Positions 50,725-60,500 of a stretch of 64,000 bases of DNA are shown here, piece after piece; positions within the stretch are counted from its first letter, which is position 1; each line of letters starts with the position of its first letter. A model generated the notes under the pieces. It saw only the letters and a list, made by a program, of their open reading frames with translations. It did not search any database and was not told the origin of the DNA. The position numbers and the translations under genes were made by a program. The DNA is taken from NCBI GenBank assembly GCA_036271875.1, contig DATAZU010000039.1, forward strand, positions 6,580 through 70,579, written 5' to 3'. The DNA comes from Galbitalea sp036271875. Its GTDB lineage: Bacteria > Actinomycetota > Actinomycetes > Actinomycetales > Microbacteriaceae.

Positions 50725-50940
50725 CTATCCGATCACGCTGTGCGGAGCGGTACCCAACACACGCACCGAGCTGTGCGTCGGAACTGGACCGGGCTGCGGC
50801 GCGTGGGACGCGGTCGCCATCAGAATCCCGCTGGCGACACCGACGACAATGGCAGCGCAGACGGCGACGACAATTGCGGTGCGATTGTCTTTGCGGTCTG
50901 CGGCTTCGGTTCCGGGGTCGTCGAAGTCATCGGGTTTCAT
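50725..50940 (-). CDS. Small single-helix membrane protein
   Basis: The 71-residue product has an acidic N-terminus, one membrane helix (about 23-45, IVVAVCAAIVVGVASGILMAT) and a Pro/Ser/His-rich tail. Function is unknown. It lies 46 bp upstream of pyrE on the same strand and could be co-transcribed. The coding call rests on the clean helix and codon use. Confidence 0.6.
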   Translation of the reverse strand: MKPDDFDDPGTEAADRKDNRTAIVVAVCAAIVVGVASGILMATASHAPQPGPVPTHSSVRVLGTAPHSVIG

Positions 50941-51027
50941 TGCAGGTCACACACTAGGTGTTGTGGTCCTTCGCTGACCATTGCCCAATTAGAGGGGTTA
51001 AGCGGTGGTTGTGGCTAAATTGGTGGG

Positions 51028-51864
51028 GTGCGAGTAGCGACCTGGAACGTCAATTCGATTCGAAGCAGAGTGGGCCGCGTCGTCGACTGGCTGGTGCGCG
51101 AGGACGTCGATGTCCTGGCTATGCAGGAGATCAAGTGCAAGCCGGAGCAGTTCCCGTATGAGCCGTTCGCCGAGGCCGGTTATGAGATCGAATTGCACGG
51201 ACTCAACCAGTGGAACGGTGTTGCGTTCGCGTCGCGGCTGCCCATGACGGATGTCACGATCGGCTTTCCGGGCGTCCCCGGATTCGGCAAAGTCGACGAC
51301 GCCGGAGACCTCCCGCAGGAAGCACGCGCACTCGGCGTGACGGTGGACGACGTTCGGCTATTGAGCCTCTATGTGCCCAATGGGCGTGAACTCGACAACC
51401 CGCACTATCCATACAAACTCGAGTGGCTGGCCAAGCTGAGCGACGCGACTCGCCAGCGGTTGACCGCTGATCCCGATCTCAAAATCGCACTGATGGGTGA
51501 CTTCAACATCGCCCCACTGGATACGGATGTCTGGGACATCGCCGCGTTCGAAGGCAAGACTCATGTGAGCCAGCCCGAACGAGACGCGTTCGCGGCCTTC
51601 GAGACCGCCGGCCTCATCGACGTGCTCCGCACCCGTGGCGTCGAGGGCTACACATACTGGGACTATCAGCAGCTGCGGTTCCCCCGGAACGAGGGCATGC
51701 GCATTGACTTCATCCTCGGTTCGAAGACCTTCACCGAACTGGTCACCGATGCGAAGATCGAACGCAACGAACGCAAGGGCGACGCTCCGAGCGATCATGT
51801 CCCGCTCCTCGTCGATCTCGACATCCAGATCGACGAGAACGACGATCGACCGATGATCTTCTAG
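51028..51864 (+). CDS. xth: Exodeoxyribonuclease III
   Basis: The 278-residue endonuclease/exonuclease/phosphatase-family protein repairs abasic sites and has 3'-5' exonuclease activity. Metal and catalytic residues appear in ATWNVNSIRSR (Asn7), VLAMQEIKC (Glu34), LMGDFNIAPLDTDVW (Asp/Asn about 157), RIDFILGS, and SDHVPLLVDL (Asp-His near 255). GTG 51028 follows TAAATT by 6 bases. The 3' end overlaps the convergent next gene by 4 bp. Confidence 0.94.
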   Translation: MRVATWNVNSIRSRVGRVVDWLVREDVDVLAMQEIKCKPEQFPYEPFAEAGYEIELHGLNQWNGVAFASRLPMTDVTIGFPGVPGFGKVDDAGDLPQEARALGVTVDDVRLLSLYVPNGRELDNPHYPYKLEWLAKLSDATRQRLTADPDLKIALMGDFNIAPLDTDVWDIAAFEGKTHVSQPERDAFAAFETAGLIDVLRTRGVEGYTYWDYQQLRFPRNEGMRIDFILGSKTFTELVTDAKIERNERKGDAPSDHVPLLVDLDIQIDENDDRPMIF

Positions 51865-52331
51865 AGCCGTAAATCTCGGCGCTCCGCGGCCGCGACCGCC
51901 TCCCGCGCCACTCGCAGGGCGTGGTCGAAGTCGAGCACGTGGCACTCGGAGACGCTGCGCGGGGATACCAGCTTCTCTCGCCAGAGCTTCGCGGCGAGCT
52001 CCGCGACCATTTGTAACTGGACATCCCTCTGCTCGCGTCCGACGAGGGCGTGGACCCGATCGAGGTAGTGGTAGAGCGCGTAGTAGAGATCGTCAGAGCG
52101 CATCGTGCGAACAAACGCGCCCTCAGGATCAAACTCCCTCTCGGTGTTCAGAATCGCGCGTTGACCAGGCATCAGGATGTTTGGCCCTTCCGCCTCGAGG
52201 TATCGCTCAAGATGCACACGCGCCAGCGAAATGCGGTCACGCATCGTGTCGGAGGCGGCGGGGCGGAAGCCCGCGAAGAACTCTTCGAGCACGATCGAGA
52301 TGGGAGGCGAGATGAGGTGTGGTTTTGTCAT
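51861..52331 (-). CDS. Conserved hypothetical protein
   Basis: The 156-residue product is predicted to be mostly helical and soluble, without signal peptide or membrane segment (PPISIVLEEFFAGFRP, RISLARVHLERYLEAEGPN, DDLYYALYHYLDRVHALVG). I do not recognise a family. Regular codon use, high GC third positions and the 4-bp overlap with the exodeoxyribonuclease stop support it as a real gene. Confidence 0.7.
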   Translation of the reverse strand: MTKPHLISPPISIVLEEFFAGFRPAASDTMRDRISLARVHLERYLEAEGPNILMPGQRAILNTEREFDPEGAFVRTMRSDDLYYALYHYLDRVHALVGREQRDVQLQMVAELAAKLWREKLVSPRSVSECHVLDFDHALRVAREAVAAAERRDLRL

Positions 52332-52440
52332 GCGTCGAGCCTCCCGAGGACCACCGTCCGAATCGGAGCGCAGGAACGACCAGCGGGCACTGCAAGGAGA
52401 CGGGTGCTCCTGTTAGCGAGAGGTCCCAGCGAAAAAAGAG

Positions 52441-53145
52441 CTAGCGCATGCTTCTGTAGTGGGATCTCTGGTCGGTCGAAAGGTGTTCCGTCGCGTACGA
52501 CAGCGAGGTGCGTGAGAGCTGCGCCGCGTGCGCGTCGAGGTAGGAGACAAGCAGGGCAGGATCTACGCGCTTTCCCACCTCGCGGAGCATCCAGCCCACC
52601 GCCTTGCGGATCAGGTCGTGCTGATCGCCGCTCAGGAGAGTCGCGATGTCGAGCGTCGTCGACGCGTCTCCGCGCTTGACGAACCCAAAGGTCGAAATCA
52701 TGGCGACCCTCCGCTCCCAGACCGAGTCACCGGCGGTAAGTTCGAACAGCACGTCGCGGGGTCGATCGAAGAGATACTCGCCCAGGATGAACTCGGCCGA
52801 ACAGTCGACCAGGTCCCAATTGTTGACCCTGCCGCGACGGACCGCTGCCAGATAGAAATCAGCTGTCGATCCCGGGTTCGCCCGATACTGCGCGACAAGG
52901 ATCAACAAGCCGACAAACCGATGCTCGTGCACCTCGCTGTCCAGCAGGATGTCGACCTGGTCCAGCGGCAGGGCGAGGTACGGCTTCAGTAGTCGTCGAG
53001 TAGTCGGAACGGTCAGCCCCAGGAACACGTCGCCTTCGCCATACTCGCCCGGTCCCGTCTTGAAAAATCGACTGAGACCAACGGCCTTTCCCGGATCGGC
53101 GGCAACAGCCAGAGTGGTCATCACGTCGGCAGCGGTGTCGCTCAT
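52441..53145 (-). CDS. AlkD-like DNA alkylation repair protein
   Basis: The 234-residue HEAT-like repeat protein matches AlkD: GEGDVFLGLTVPTTRRLLKPY near residue 40, VNNWDLVDCSAEFILGEYL (the Trp-Asp pair) near 110, and LIRKAVGWMLREVGKRVDP near 185. AlkD-type enzymes remove positively charged alkylated bases. ATG 53145 lies 6 bases after TAGGAT (minus strand), so a leaderless mRNA starts here. Confidence 0.88.
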   Translation of the reverse strand: MSDTAADVMTTLAVAADPGKAVGLSRFFKTGPGEYGEGDVFLGLTVPTTRRLLKPYLALPLDQVDILLDSEVHEHRFVGLLILVAQYRANPGSTADFYLAAVRRGRVNNWDLVDCSAEFILGEYLFDRPRDVLFELTAGDSVWERRVAMISTFGFVKRGDASTTLDIATLLSGDQHDLIRKAVGWMLREVGKRVDPALLVSYLDAHAAQLSRTSLSYATEHLSTDQRSHYRSMR

Positions 53146-53151
53146 GGCCAA

Positions 53152-53157
53152 ATCCTA
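53152..53157 (-). promoter_or_regulatory. -10 box of the AlkD-like gene
   Basis: TAGGAT on the minus strand lies exactly 6 bases before ATG 53145 and decides that start over the upstream TTG at 53151. Confidence 0.5.
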
Positions 53158-53329
53158 CGATTCCGCACCGATATCGCGCCGCCCTGCCGTGCCGCGCAAG
53201 TTTCCAGCGTGATGCGCAACCAAACGCTCCGATGTCGCGAATAGCCTTATCTCTGGGCGTATTTCATGCGCCCAATCCGCACAAGCACGGCGGCGCATTG
53301 CGTCCGGAACCTACGATCGGAGGGTAGCC

Positions 53330-54733
53330 ATGTCACAGACGCTGTCGAACAGCGCAATTCTAGGAGAACCCGAGGTTCTCGAAGACGAGGCCGCCTGGAA
53401 GACCCTCAAGGCTGCGGTCGCGGAACTCCGCCCACTTCAGATTCAGGATGGCAGCATCCCCGAGGCGAAGGATCGCACGAAGGCCGGCAAGCTGGTCGCG
53501 TCGATCGCTGAGCAGATCGAGGCGTTCGTCCCGATGTTGCCCCACGATGCCGACTATCTCGAGGCAAGCGCGAGGGACCTCCGCCGCTGGGCCAGCGATG
53601 GATTCGGCATCCCGGACTTTCTCGACTCGCTTAACGCGTTTCAGCCACAACTGAACCGCGTCGATGGCCTGCGTCACTTGGTCGTCTTCCCGATGTACAC
53701 ACAGAACGGCTCGACGGATCGACTCGCTGAGGCGGTGCTCATCGAGGTTCGCTGGCCGGACTTCGTCGCTGACCTCGAGGCAGGCGACTACTCGAACAAG
53801 CTCTTCGTTCCGATCCGATTCCTCGATTTCACCGACGGCTACGACACCAACTCGGCGGTTCTGTTTCCGGAAACAGTGGCTATGCGCGAAATCCCCACGT
53901 TTACCTGGGGAGCAATCTTCGCGGACAGGGAAGCGGCGCGTTTCCGTCGAGTCGTGCGCGCGGCAGCCGAGATCACCAAGTTGGATCTGCCCGACAGCGC
54001 CTCGGCGCTCCTCGACAACCAGGAGCTTGCCGAAGAGACGTTCGTCATGTGGGACCTCATCCACGACCGCACCCACATGCGCGGGGACCTGCCTTTCGAT
54101 CCGTTCATGATCAAGCAGCGGATGCCGTTCTTCCTCTATTCCCTGGAGGAACTGCGCTGCGATTTGACCGCATTCCGCGAGGCCGTAAAGATCGTGAGAA
54201 CCCCGCTTTCTGAGCTTGTCGAAGGGGGCGCCTCGACGAGCTCAGCGACCGCGGCCAAGGAACATGCCGAACTCGTCCAGTACGCGATCATCTTCGATCG
54301 CATCTTCCGCTTTCCGCTCACCGGGTCGCGCGTGCGCAACTACGACGGTCTCGGTGGTCAGTTGCTCTTCGCCTGGCTGCACCAGCACCACGTCCTGAAC
54401 TGGACGGATACGCAGCTCACGATCGACTGGACCGAGGTCCCGGATGTCGTCATCGCGTTGTCCGACCGGATCAACGACCTGTACTGGCGCAGTATCGATC
54501 GCCCCAAGATGGCGCACTGGCTGGCCGCATACGACATGGTGGCCGAGACGCTCACGCCGAACCCCGCGTCGAAGTGGGCCGTTCGCGACCTTCCCCTTGA
54601 GGGACCGGCCAAGCTGCTGACGGACGCCGTGCTGGACGATGAGTTCCCACTGTCGATGTTCTATGAGGCGCTCGCCAAGAAGATGGTCGGCGTGATCGAG
54701 TCGACGTCGGGTATCACGGCAAAGTCCCCGTGA
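53330..54733 (+). CDS. DUF6421 family protein
   Basis: The 467-residue soluble product resembles the actinobacterial DUF6421 family; function is unknown. A striking central stretch is MWDLIHDRTHMRGDLPFDPF with two histidines that could bind a metal, followed by MPFFLYSLEELRCDLTAF. At residues about 293-307 the sequence PLSELVEGGASTSS is encoded by an inverted pair of the dispersed repeat. ATG 53330 follows GGAGG. It overlaps the next gene by 4 bp. Confidence 0.75.
   Translation: MSQTLSNSAILGEPEVLEDEAAWKTLKAAVAELRPLQIQDGSIPEAKDRTKAGKLVASIAEQIEAFVPMLPHDADYLEASARDLRRWASDGFGIPDFLDSLNAFQPQLNRVDGLRHLVVFPMYTQNGSTDRLAEAVLIEVRWPDFVADLEAGDYSNKLFVPIRFLDFTDGYDTNSAVLFPETVAMREIPTFTWGAIFADREAARFRRVVRAAAEITKLDLPDSASALLDNQELAEETFVMWDLIHDRTHMRGDLPFDPFMIKQRMPFFLYSLEELRCDLTAFREAVKIVRTPLSELVEGGASTSSATAAKEHAELVQYAIIFDRIFRFPLTGSRVRNYDGLGGQLLFAWLHQHHVLNWTDTQLTIDWTEVPDVVIALSDRINDLYWRSIDRPKMAHWLAAYDMVAETLTPNPASKWAVRDLPLEGPAKLLTDAVLDDEFPLSMFYEALAKKMVGVIESTSGITAKSP
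54207..54250. repeat. Inverted pair of the dispersed repeat inside the DUF6421 gene
   Basis: TGAGCTTGTCGAAGG (54211-54225) and CCTCGACGAGCTCAGCGACC (54231-54250) are head-to-head copies of the TTCGAC..GCTCAG element and can form a hairpin. The insert keeps the reading frame and adds about 14 residues. Confidence 0.75.
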
Positions 54734-55347
54734 TCGCGGTAGTCACCGGCGCTACCGGCGACGCTGGCAGGGCGACCAGCACCGCCCTGATCGACGCCGG
54801 TCACACGGTCGTTGCCGTCGGATCGGATGCCGGCCGACTCGAGACCGTCGCCGCATCCCTCCGGTTGGTCTGCGATCTCACCGATCCTCGGGCAACGACG
54901 GAGCTTGCCTCCCGGGTACGGGCGGAAGCAGGTGGGGCCGAAGCCCTGATCCATCTCGTCGGTGGCTGGCGCGGTGGGCACGAAAGCGATGATTGGGACT
55001 GGCTTGAGCCGCGAGTCCTGACCTCACTGAGGCTGGCCACTGTCGCATTTGCGGATGATCTCGCCGCCGCCCCGGCCGGGCGACTCATCACAATCGGTTC
55101 GGTAGCGGAAACGAAGCCGACCTGGGGCGGTGCGAACTACTCGGTGCTCAAGGCCGCGGCGGGCGCCTGGGTCAGTGCGGTTGCGTCCGGATGGCGCAGG
55201 GCCGGTACCGCCGCTGCCGTCGAACTCATCGTGCGGTCAATCGGTGACGACGGAACGTCCCCGCAGACGATCGCTGCGAAGATCCTCGAAATCCTGGCCG
55301 CGGATGCGACCACGGTGAACGGTTCGCACATCGATCTGACCGTCTGA
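54730..55347 (+). CDS. SDR-family oxidoreductase (short)
   Basis: The 205-residue short-chain dehydrogenase has the cofactor loop VTGATGDAGRAT at the start, HLVGGWRGG, and catalytic YSVLK. It is shorter than classical SDRs. Start GTG 54730 overlaps the DUF6421 stop, giving a two-gene operon. Substrate is unknown. Confidence 0.85.
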   Translation: MIAVVTGATGDAGRATSTALIDAGHTVVAVGSDAGRLETVAASLRLVCDLTDPRATTELASRVRAEAGGAEALIHLVGGWRGGHESDDWDWLEPRVLTSLRLATVAFADDLAAAPAGRLITIGSVAETKPTWGGANYSVLKAAAGAWVSAVASGWRRAGTAAAVELIVRSIGDDGTSPQTIAAKILEILAADATTVNGSHIDLTV

Positions 55348-55489
55348 GTATCTATTTGGTGTCCAAAATCTGAGTACTAGTTAGGCACCGATTACTCATG
55401 ACACCCGTGTTGTGCAGGGTCGATGATCGTCTATGTCGCTGGTCCAGCTGACCACGACACCAGACGACAATCGAGAAAGGTGAGCCCTC

Positions 55490-55915
55490 ATGGGTCTCTT
55501 CAAGCAAATCAAAGACATGAAAGACATGGTCGAGTCCGCTCCGGGCATGATCCAGTCCTCCCAGGAGCTTGCGGCCAACGCACAGGCTCAAGCGGCTCAG
55601 TACCAGGCGCAGGCGGCAGCGATGCAGGCTCCCGGTGGAGCTCAGGCCTACGTCAACAACCTCAACGCCGGCATCAACGGCGAGCCTTCGGCCGATGCCC
55701 TCAAGCCGATTAACGGTGTGAGCCTCGAGGCGTACACCGCGATCATCAAGGAACTCGGCGCTCGCGGAAACGACCAGAGCCTGCTCCCCGAGATCGCGTC
55801 CTCGCACGGCGTCAAGGCCGCCGACTGGGAGAAGGCCAAGGAAGGCTGGGGCGCCCGCATCAAGGACGACCGCGCGCTCGGCACGAAGTTCAACGCCCTA
55901 TACACGGCTCCGTAA
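55490..55915 (+). CDS. Small protein of unknown function, first of a pair
   Basis: The 141-residue product begins MGLFKQIKDMKDMVESAPGM, a possible amphipathic helix, followed by an Ala/Gln-rich helical stretch (residues 25-48, AANAQAQAAQYQAQAAAMQ) and a compact C-terminal domain (75-141) with LLPEIASSHGVKAADWEKAK. There is no signal peptide or membrane helix. It is 2 bp upstream of the next gene, whose protein starts similarly (MGFFGDLNKL). I do not recognise a family. Confidence 0.75.
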   Translation: MGLFKQIKDMKDMVESAPGMIQSSQELAANAQAQAAQYQAQAAAMQAPGGAQAYVNNLNAGINGEPSADALKPINGVSLEAYTAIIKELGARGNDQSLLPEIASSHGVKAADWEKAKEGWGARIKDDRALGTKFNALYTAP

Positions 55916-55917
55916 TC

Positions 55918-56319
55918 ATGGGCTTCTTCGGTGACCTGAACAAGCTTCGCATCATGGGTGAGGAGCAGGAGGCGAATCTCGACGTCAAGAAAACCATGGG
56001 TGACGCCAAGGCCAAGATGGACGCGATGAACGCCGCGTACGCTGCCGCTGCACCCAAGCCCGAGGATCCCGCGAGCGAGGCGCGTCGCGTTGACGCAACA
56101 GCCACAGTCCAGTCCGCGCAGCAGACCGGGATGATGGTCAACATGATGCAGGGCGTGCAGGTGAACCTGCTCGTCATGGTGAACGGCATCCCAATGCCCG
56201 TGACCACCACGCTGATGATTCCGTACCTCAACCTGGCTCGTCTGCAGCCAGGAGCACAGCTCTCCGTGTCGATCGACCCTCAGGTTCCCGAGTCGGTTCG
56301 CATCGACTGGAGCAAGTAA
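55918..56319 (+). CDS. Small protein of unknown function, second of a pair
   Basis: The 133-residue product has a helical, charged N-terminal half (residues 1-65) and a Met/Val-rich beta C-terminal half (GMMVNMMQGVQVNLLVMVNG, VTTTLMIPYLNLARLQPG, ending VPESVRIDWSK). It resembles no family I know. Tight spacing after the first gene and the terminator at 56353 define a two-gene operon. Confidence 0.75.
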   Translation: MGFFGDLNKLRIMGEEQEANLDVKKTMGDAKAKMDAMNAAYAAAAPKPEDPASEARRVDATATVQSAQQTGMMVNMMQGVQVNLLVMVNGIPMPVTTTLMIPYLNLARLQPGAQLSVSIDPQVPESVRIDWSK

Positions 56320-56352
56320 CTCCGCGTACCCACAGCACGACAACCGAACAGA

Positions 56353-56396
56353 AACCGCGGATGGCGGCGACGATTGAGTCGCTTCCATCCGCGGTT
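56353..56396 (+). terminator. Hairpin after the two-gene operon
   Basis: AACCGCGGATGG (56353-56364) pairs with CCATCCGCGGTT (56385-56396), with inner GCGAC/GTCGC. It lies 34 bases after the stop of the upstream gene and before the threonine aldolase gene. Confidence 0.7.
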
Positions 56397-56440
56397 CTCG
56401 TTTGCCTTCGTCCGGTCGCGCCATGCACGAGACTAGGTAC

Positions 56441-57505
56441 ATGAAACTGCACGACTCGAACTACCGCGGATTCGCCAGCGACAACTACGCGGGTGCGCAC
56501 CCGGAGGTGCTTGCCGCGATTGCGGAGGCCAACGGTGGCCACCAGATCTCGTACGGCGAGGATGTTTACACTGCCGAGCTCACCCGGGTGATGCGCGGCC
56601 ATTTCGGCGAGCAGGCGGAGGTCTTCCCGGTCTTCAATGGCACCGGCGCCAACGTAACCGCATTGACCAGTGTCATGCCGCGCTGGGGTGCCGTCATCGC
56701 GACGAGCACGGCTCACATCCACACCGACGAGGGCGCGGCTCCCGAGCGAATCAGCGGACTCAAGCTGCTCACGGTGAACACGCCGGATGGCAAGTTCACG
56801 CCCGACCTGATCGAGACCGAGGCGTGGGGTTGGGGAGATGAACACCGCGCACAGCCCGCCGTCGTCAGCATCACGCAGACCACGGAACTCGGCACGCTCT
56901 ACTCGGTCGCAGAGGTTCGGGCGATCGCCGAGTACGTGCACGCCCGCGGCATGGTGCTGCACATGGATGGCGCGAGAATCTCGAACGCTGCGGCGGCACT
57001 CGGAGTGCCGCTGCGTGAATTCACGACAGACGTCGGCGTGGACATCCTGAGCTTTGGCGGCACCAAGAATGGCCTGCTGTACGGCGAGGCCATTGTCGCG
57101 CTCGATCCGAGCAAGAGTGAGGGCCTGGTCTACCTTCGCAAGCTCAACATGCAGCTGGCATCCAAGATGCGTTTTGTGAGCGCCCAGTTGCTCGCGTTGC
57201 TCGAGAACGACCTCTACCTGACCTCGGCTGCGCACGCCAATGAGATGGCAACGCGCCTGCGGTCATCACTCGAGGCGGGAATCGCCGACGGGTCTATCGC
57301 GGGGCTTTCGTTCAGCCAGCAGACTCAGGCGAACGCCGTGTTCGCTGTGCTCGACAATGACGCCGCCGACCGCATCCGCGAGCGCTTCCGGTTCTACGAC
57401 TGGGATCGCGCCGCGGGACAGGTGCGCTGGATGTGCTCGTACGATACGACGGAAGAGGACATCGACGGCTTCGTCGCCGCAATCACCGAGGAACTCGCGC
57501 GCTGA
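56441..57505 (+). CDS. ltaE: Low-specificity threonine aldolase / beta-eliminating lyase
   Basis: The 354-residue PLP fold-type I enzyme begins FASDNYAGAHPEVLAAIAEA and has NGTGANVTALTS, the PLP-stacking AHIHTDEGAAPE, LHMDGARISNAA, and the Schiff-base lysine in LSFGGTKNGLLYGEA (about residue 206). It cleaves L-threonine/allo-threonine to glycine and acetaldehyde. ATG 56441 gives the normal N-terminus. Its 3' end overlaps the convergent LPXTG gene by 23 bp. Confidence 0.9.
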   Translation: MKLHDSNYRGFASDNYAGAHPEVLAAIAEANGGHQISYGEDVYTAELTRVMRGHFGEQAEVFPVFNGTGANVTALTSVMPRWGAVIATSTAHIHTDEGAAPERISGLKLLTVNTPDGKFTPDLIETEAWGWGDEHRAQPAVVSITQTTELGTLYSVAEVRAIAEYVHARGMVLHMDGARISNAAAALGVPLREFTTDVGVDILSFGGTKNGLLYGEAIVALDPSKSEGLVYLRKLNMQLASKMRFVSAQLLALLENDLYLTSAAHANEMATRLRSSLEAGIADGSIAGLSFSQQTQANAVFAVLDNDAADRIRERFRFYDWDRAAGQVRWMCSYDTTEEDIDGFVAAITEELAR

Positions 57506-60500
57506 CCCCCCGGCGCACGGCAAACAGCAGCGCCAAAACTCCGAGCGCGAACAGGGAGAACCCCAGGTAGAGCGATGCGCCGATTTCGACGCCCGTCACC
57601 GGGAGTCCGTCAGTCTTCGCGGTGATCGTTGTCCTCGATGAGAGGAACATCGGATTCCCGGTCGGATCGACGCCCGAGACGACCACCGTGTGGAGACCGA
57701 GGAGTTTCGGGATCGCGATCCTGGCACTAAATCCGCCCGCGTTGTCGGCAACGATGTCCGCGAGATGAGTCGGCGTGGAGTAGATGCCGACGGTCAGGGG
57801 CGCGCCAGGAGCAAACCCGGTGCCCGTGACGGTGATGATTTCATCCTGAGTCGAGTGTCCGGGAACCCCGTTGACGTCTCCGACTGACGTTGGCACGCTG
57901 GCGGGAAGGGTCACAGGCGGCGCAGCGGACACCGTGATCGTTGCGGGGTAGTCGCTGTCCGGGCTCACGGCATTACCGACGCTGAACGCTACCTGGTACG
58001 AGCCAGCGGAGTCCGGAGTCGGCGAACCACCCAGTGTCGCCGTGCCATCTCCGTTGTCGGTGAGCGAGATGCCGTCCGGAAGCGTGCCCACCACCGAGAT
58101 GGTGGTCGTGGCTGGCACGCCCGGCGTTGAAACCAGAGTCACGGAGGATGTCACCCCCGCCACGAACGATGCATCCTCGTTCGAGGGGAGGGTGGGGGCG
58201 ATGGCCACGGTGAGCGTGAAGTCCTGCACAATCTGCACCGGGGCCCGATTTGAGGCGGTGAATGTCAGCGAGTAGGTTCCCGGACCGGCGGGAGTACCGC
58301 TGAGCGTCGCGGTGCCGTCTGCGTTGTCGACGAACGTCACACCGGTTGGCAGGGCGCCCACTTCGGAAAGCGTTGTCGCATTCGGGAAGTCATGCGACGT
58401 TGCAACGGTGAACGAGTCGGATGCCCCATTCTGGAATGTCGTCGAATCGGCGCTCGTAAATGCGGGCGACTCGCGCACCACGATGACGAAGCTCTCCGTC
58501 TGCGTCGGGCCACCCACCGCCGTCGCGCTCAACGTGATCGGGTAATTGCCACCGCTTCCGACGAACGGTGTCCCCGCCAGGGTCGCCGTCCCGTTGCCGT
58601 TATCGACGAAGCTAATCCCTGCAGGCAAAGCGCCGGACGCGGCAAGCGAAGTCGTTACGGGGTAACCGGCGGAGGTGATGACCGTGAAGCTCGACGACGT
58701 GCCGGCATCCAGCACGTCGATGGTCGAACCGAGGAAGGTCGGGGCCTCGAGCACGGTAACCGTGAAGTCTTCGGTACTGCCCAGGCCTCGGCCGCCGTCG
58801 GACGCGGCTGACAACACGAGCGGATAAGTGCCTCCCGTGCCCGTGGCGGCCGTGCCACCGATCGTTGCGGTACCGCCACCGTTGTCTGTGAAGGTCAGTC
58901 CCGCGGGGAGCGGGCCCTGCTCGCCAATGGCCGCGAGCGTCGGAAATCCTGCGTGCGTTTCGACCAGGAAGGTGTCCGCGTTGCCGACGGTGAACAAAGC
59001 GCCGCTGTCGCTCGTTATGGTCGGCGCTTCGTCAACCACAAGGTCGAAGGCCTGCGTTGTGCTCAGAGAGTCGCCACCGACGGCCGAGGCTGTCACGGTG
59101 ATCCGATAATCGCCGCCCGCTCCGGCACTGGGTATTCCCACCAGAGTCGCCGTTCCGTCGCCGTTGTCGGTGAGTGAGACCCCGTCGGGCAGCGCGCCCG
59201 TTTCGCTGATGGCCGTCCGCGTCGGCCAGCCCTCCGCGGTGGTGAGGTCGAACGTGCCGCTGTCTCCCACCGAGAAGGTCGTCGTGTCACCGGACAAGAA
59301 GGTCGGAGCGGTATCGACCGTCAGTGTGAACAGCTGCTGCGCATCCGGGTCGAAGCCGTTGGTGGCAGCCAGCGTGAACGCGTGGATCCCCGCATCGGCC
59401 GGGAGTGGTGCACCTGACAGCGTTGCGGTGCCATCGCCGTTATCGCGCAACGACAGGAATCCGGGGAGCGAGCCGCCGCTGATCGACGCGGTCGGTGCGC
59501 CGGACGTTCTGAGAGTGAACTGGTGAGTTGCGCCCGCATCGAACGTAGTTGCGTCGGCGGAGGTGATCTCGGGCGCGGTTCCCACCCTGACTGCCGCCGC
59601 GGAACTCGTGGCGGAGTTCAGCGAGTTGGTGAATACGGCGCGGTACTGGCTTCCGCTGTCGGTGAGACCGGCGACAAACACATAGTCGACGGATGTCGCA
59701 CCGACGATGTTCTGGAAGGTTGAGTGTCCCGCCGGCTCAACCTGCCACTGCACGGTTGGAACCGGATATCCGTCTGCCGCAGACCTCAGCGTGACGATGC
59801 TTCCCGGTGTCACCACCGTGTCCTGAGGCGCCTCGATCACCACGGGCGTCTCGTCGATGAGAATCGAGAAGGTCTGGACCGCATCCGCGGTGACGCCGTT
59901 GGATGCGGTCAGGGTCACGACGACGGTCGTTCCCGTCGCTGAGGCTGGCGGCGTGCCGGTAAGCGTGCCGGTGCCGTTCTCGTTGTCCTGGAGTGCCAGC
60001 CAACCGGGCGCGTTGGTCAGGTACAGCGCGGGAGCCGGAAAGCCGTTCACCGAGATCGGGAAACTGCCGAGGGTTCCCACCACGAAGGTGGTCGAGTTGG
60101 AGCTGGCGAAACTCGGAGCCAGCCGAACGGTCAGGGTCGCGGTAGTCGTGACGATACCGACGCCGTTCGAGAAGACCGCGCGGTACTCGTGCCCGGAATC
60201 GGTCGTTGCCGCCGTGAACGAATAGGCCGTGGATGTTGCGCCCGAAATGTTGACGAAGGTGCCGCCGTCGTTCGTACGCTGCCACTGAACCGTCGGGGCT
60301 GGCGTCGATGTCGCCGCGGCGGTAAAGGTGACCAGGTCACCGGGAGCGACAATCCGATCCTGAACGCCCGTCGTGATAACCGGAGCCGATGTGACGGTGA
60401 TCACCAACGACTGGCCCGGCGCGGTGCCGATTCCGTTGTCCGCGACGAGGCCAACGGTGTAGGTGCCATTGGTCCCGACCGCAGGCGTACCTGTAATGGT

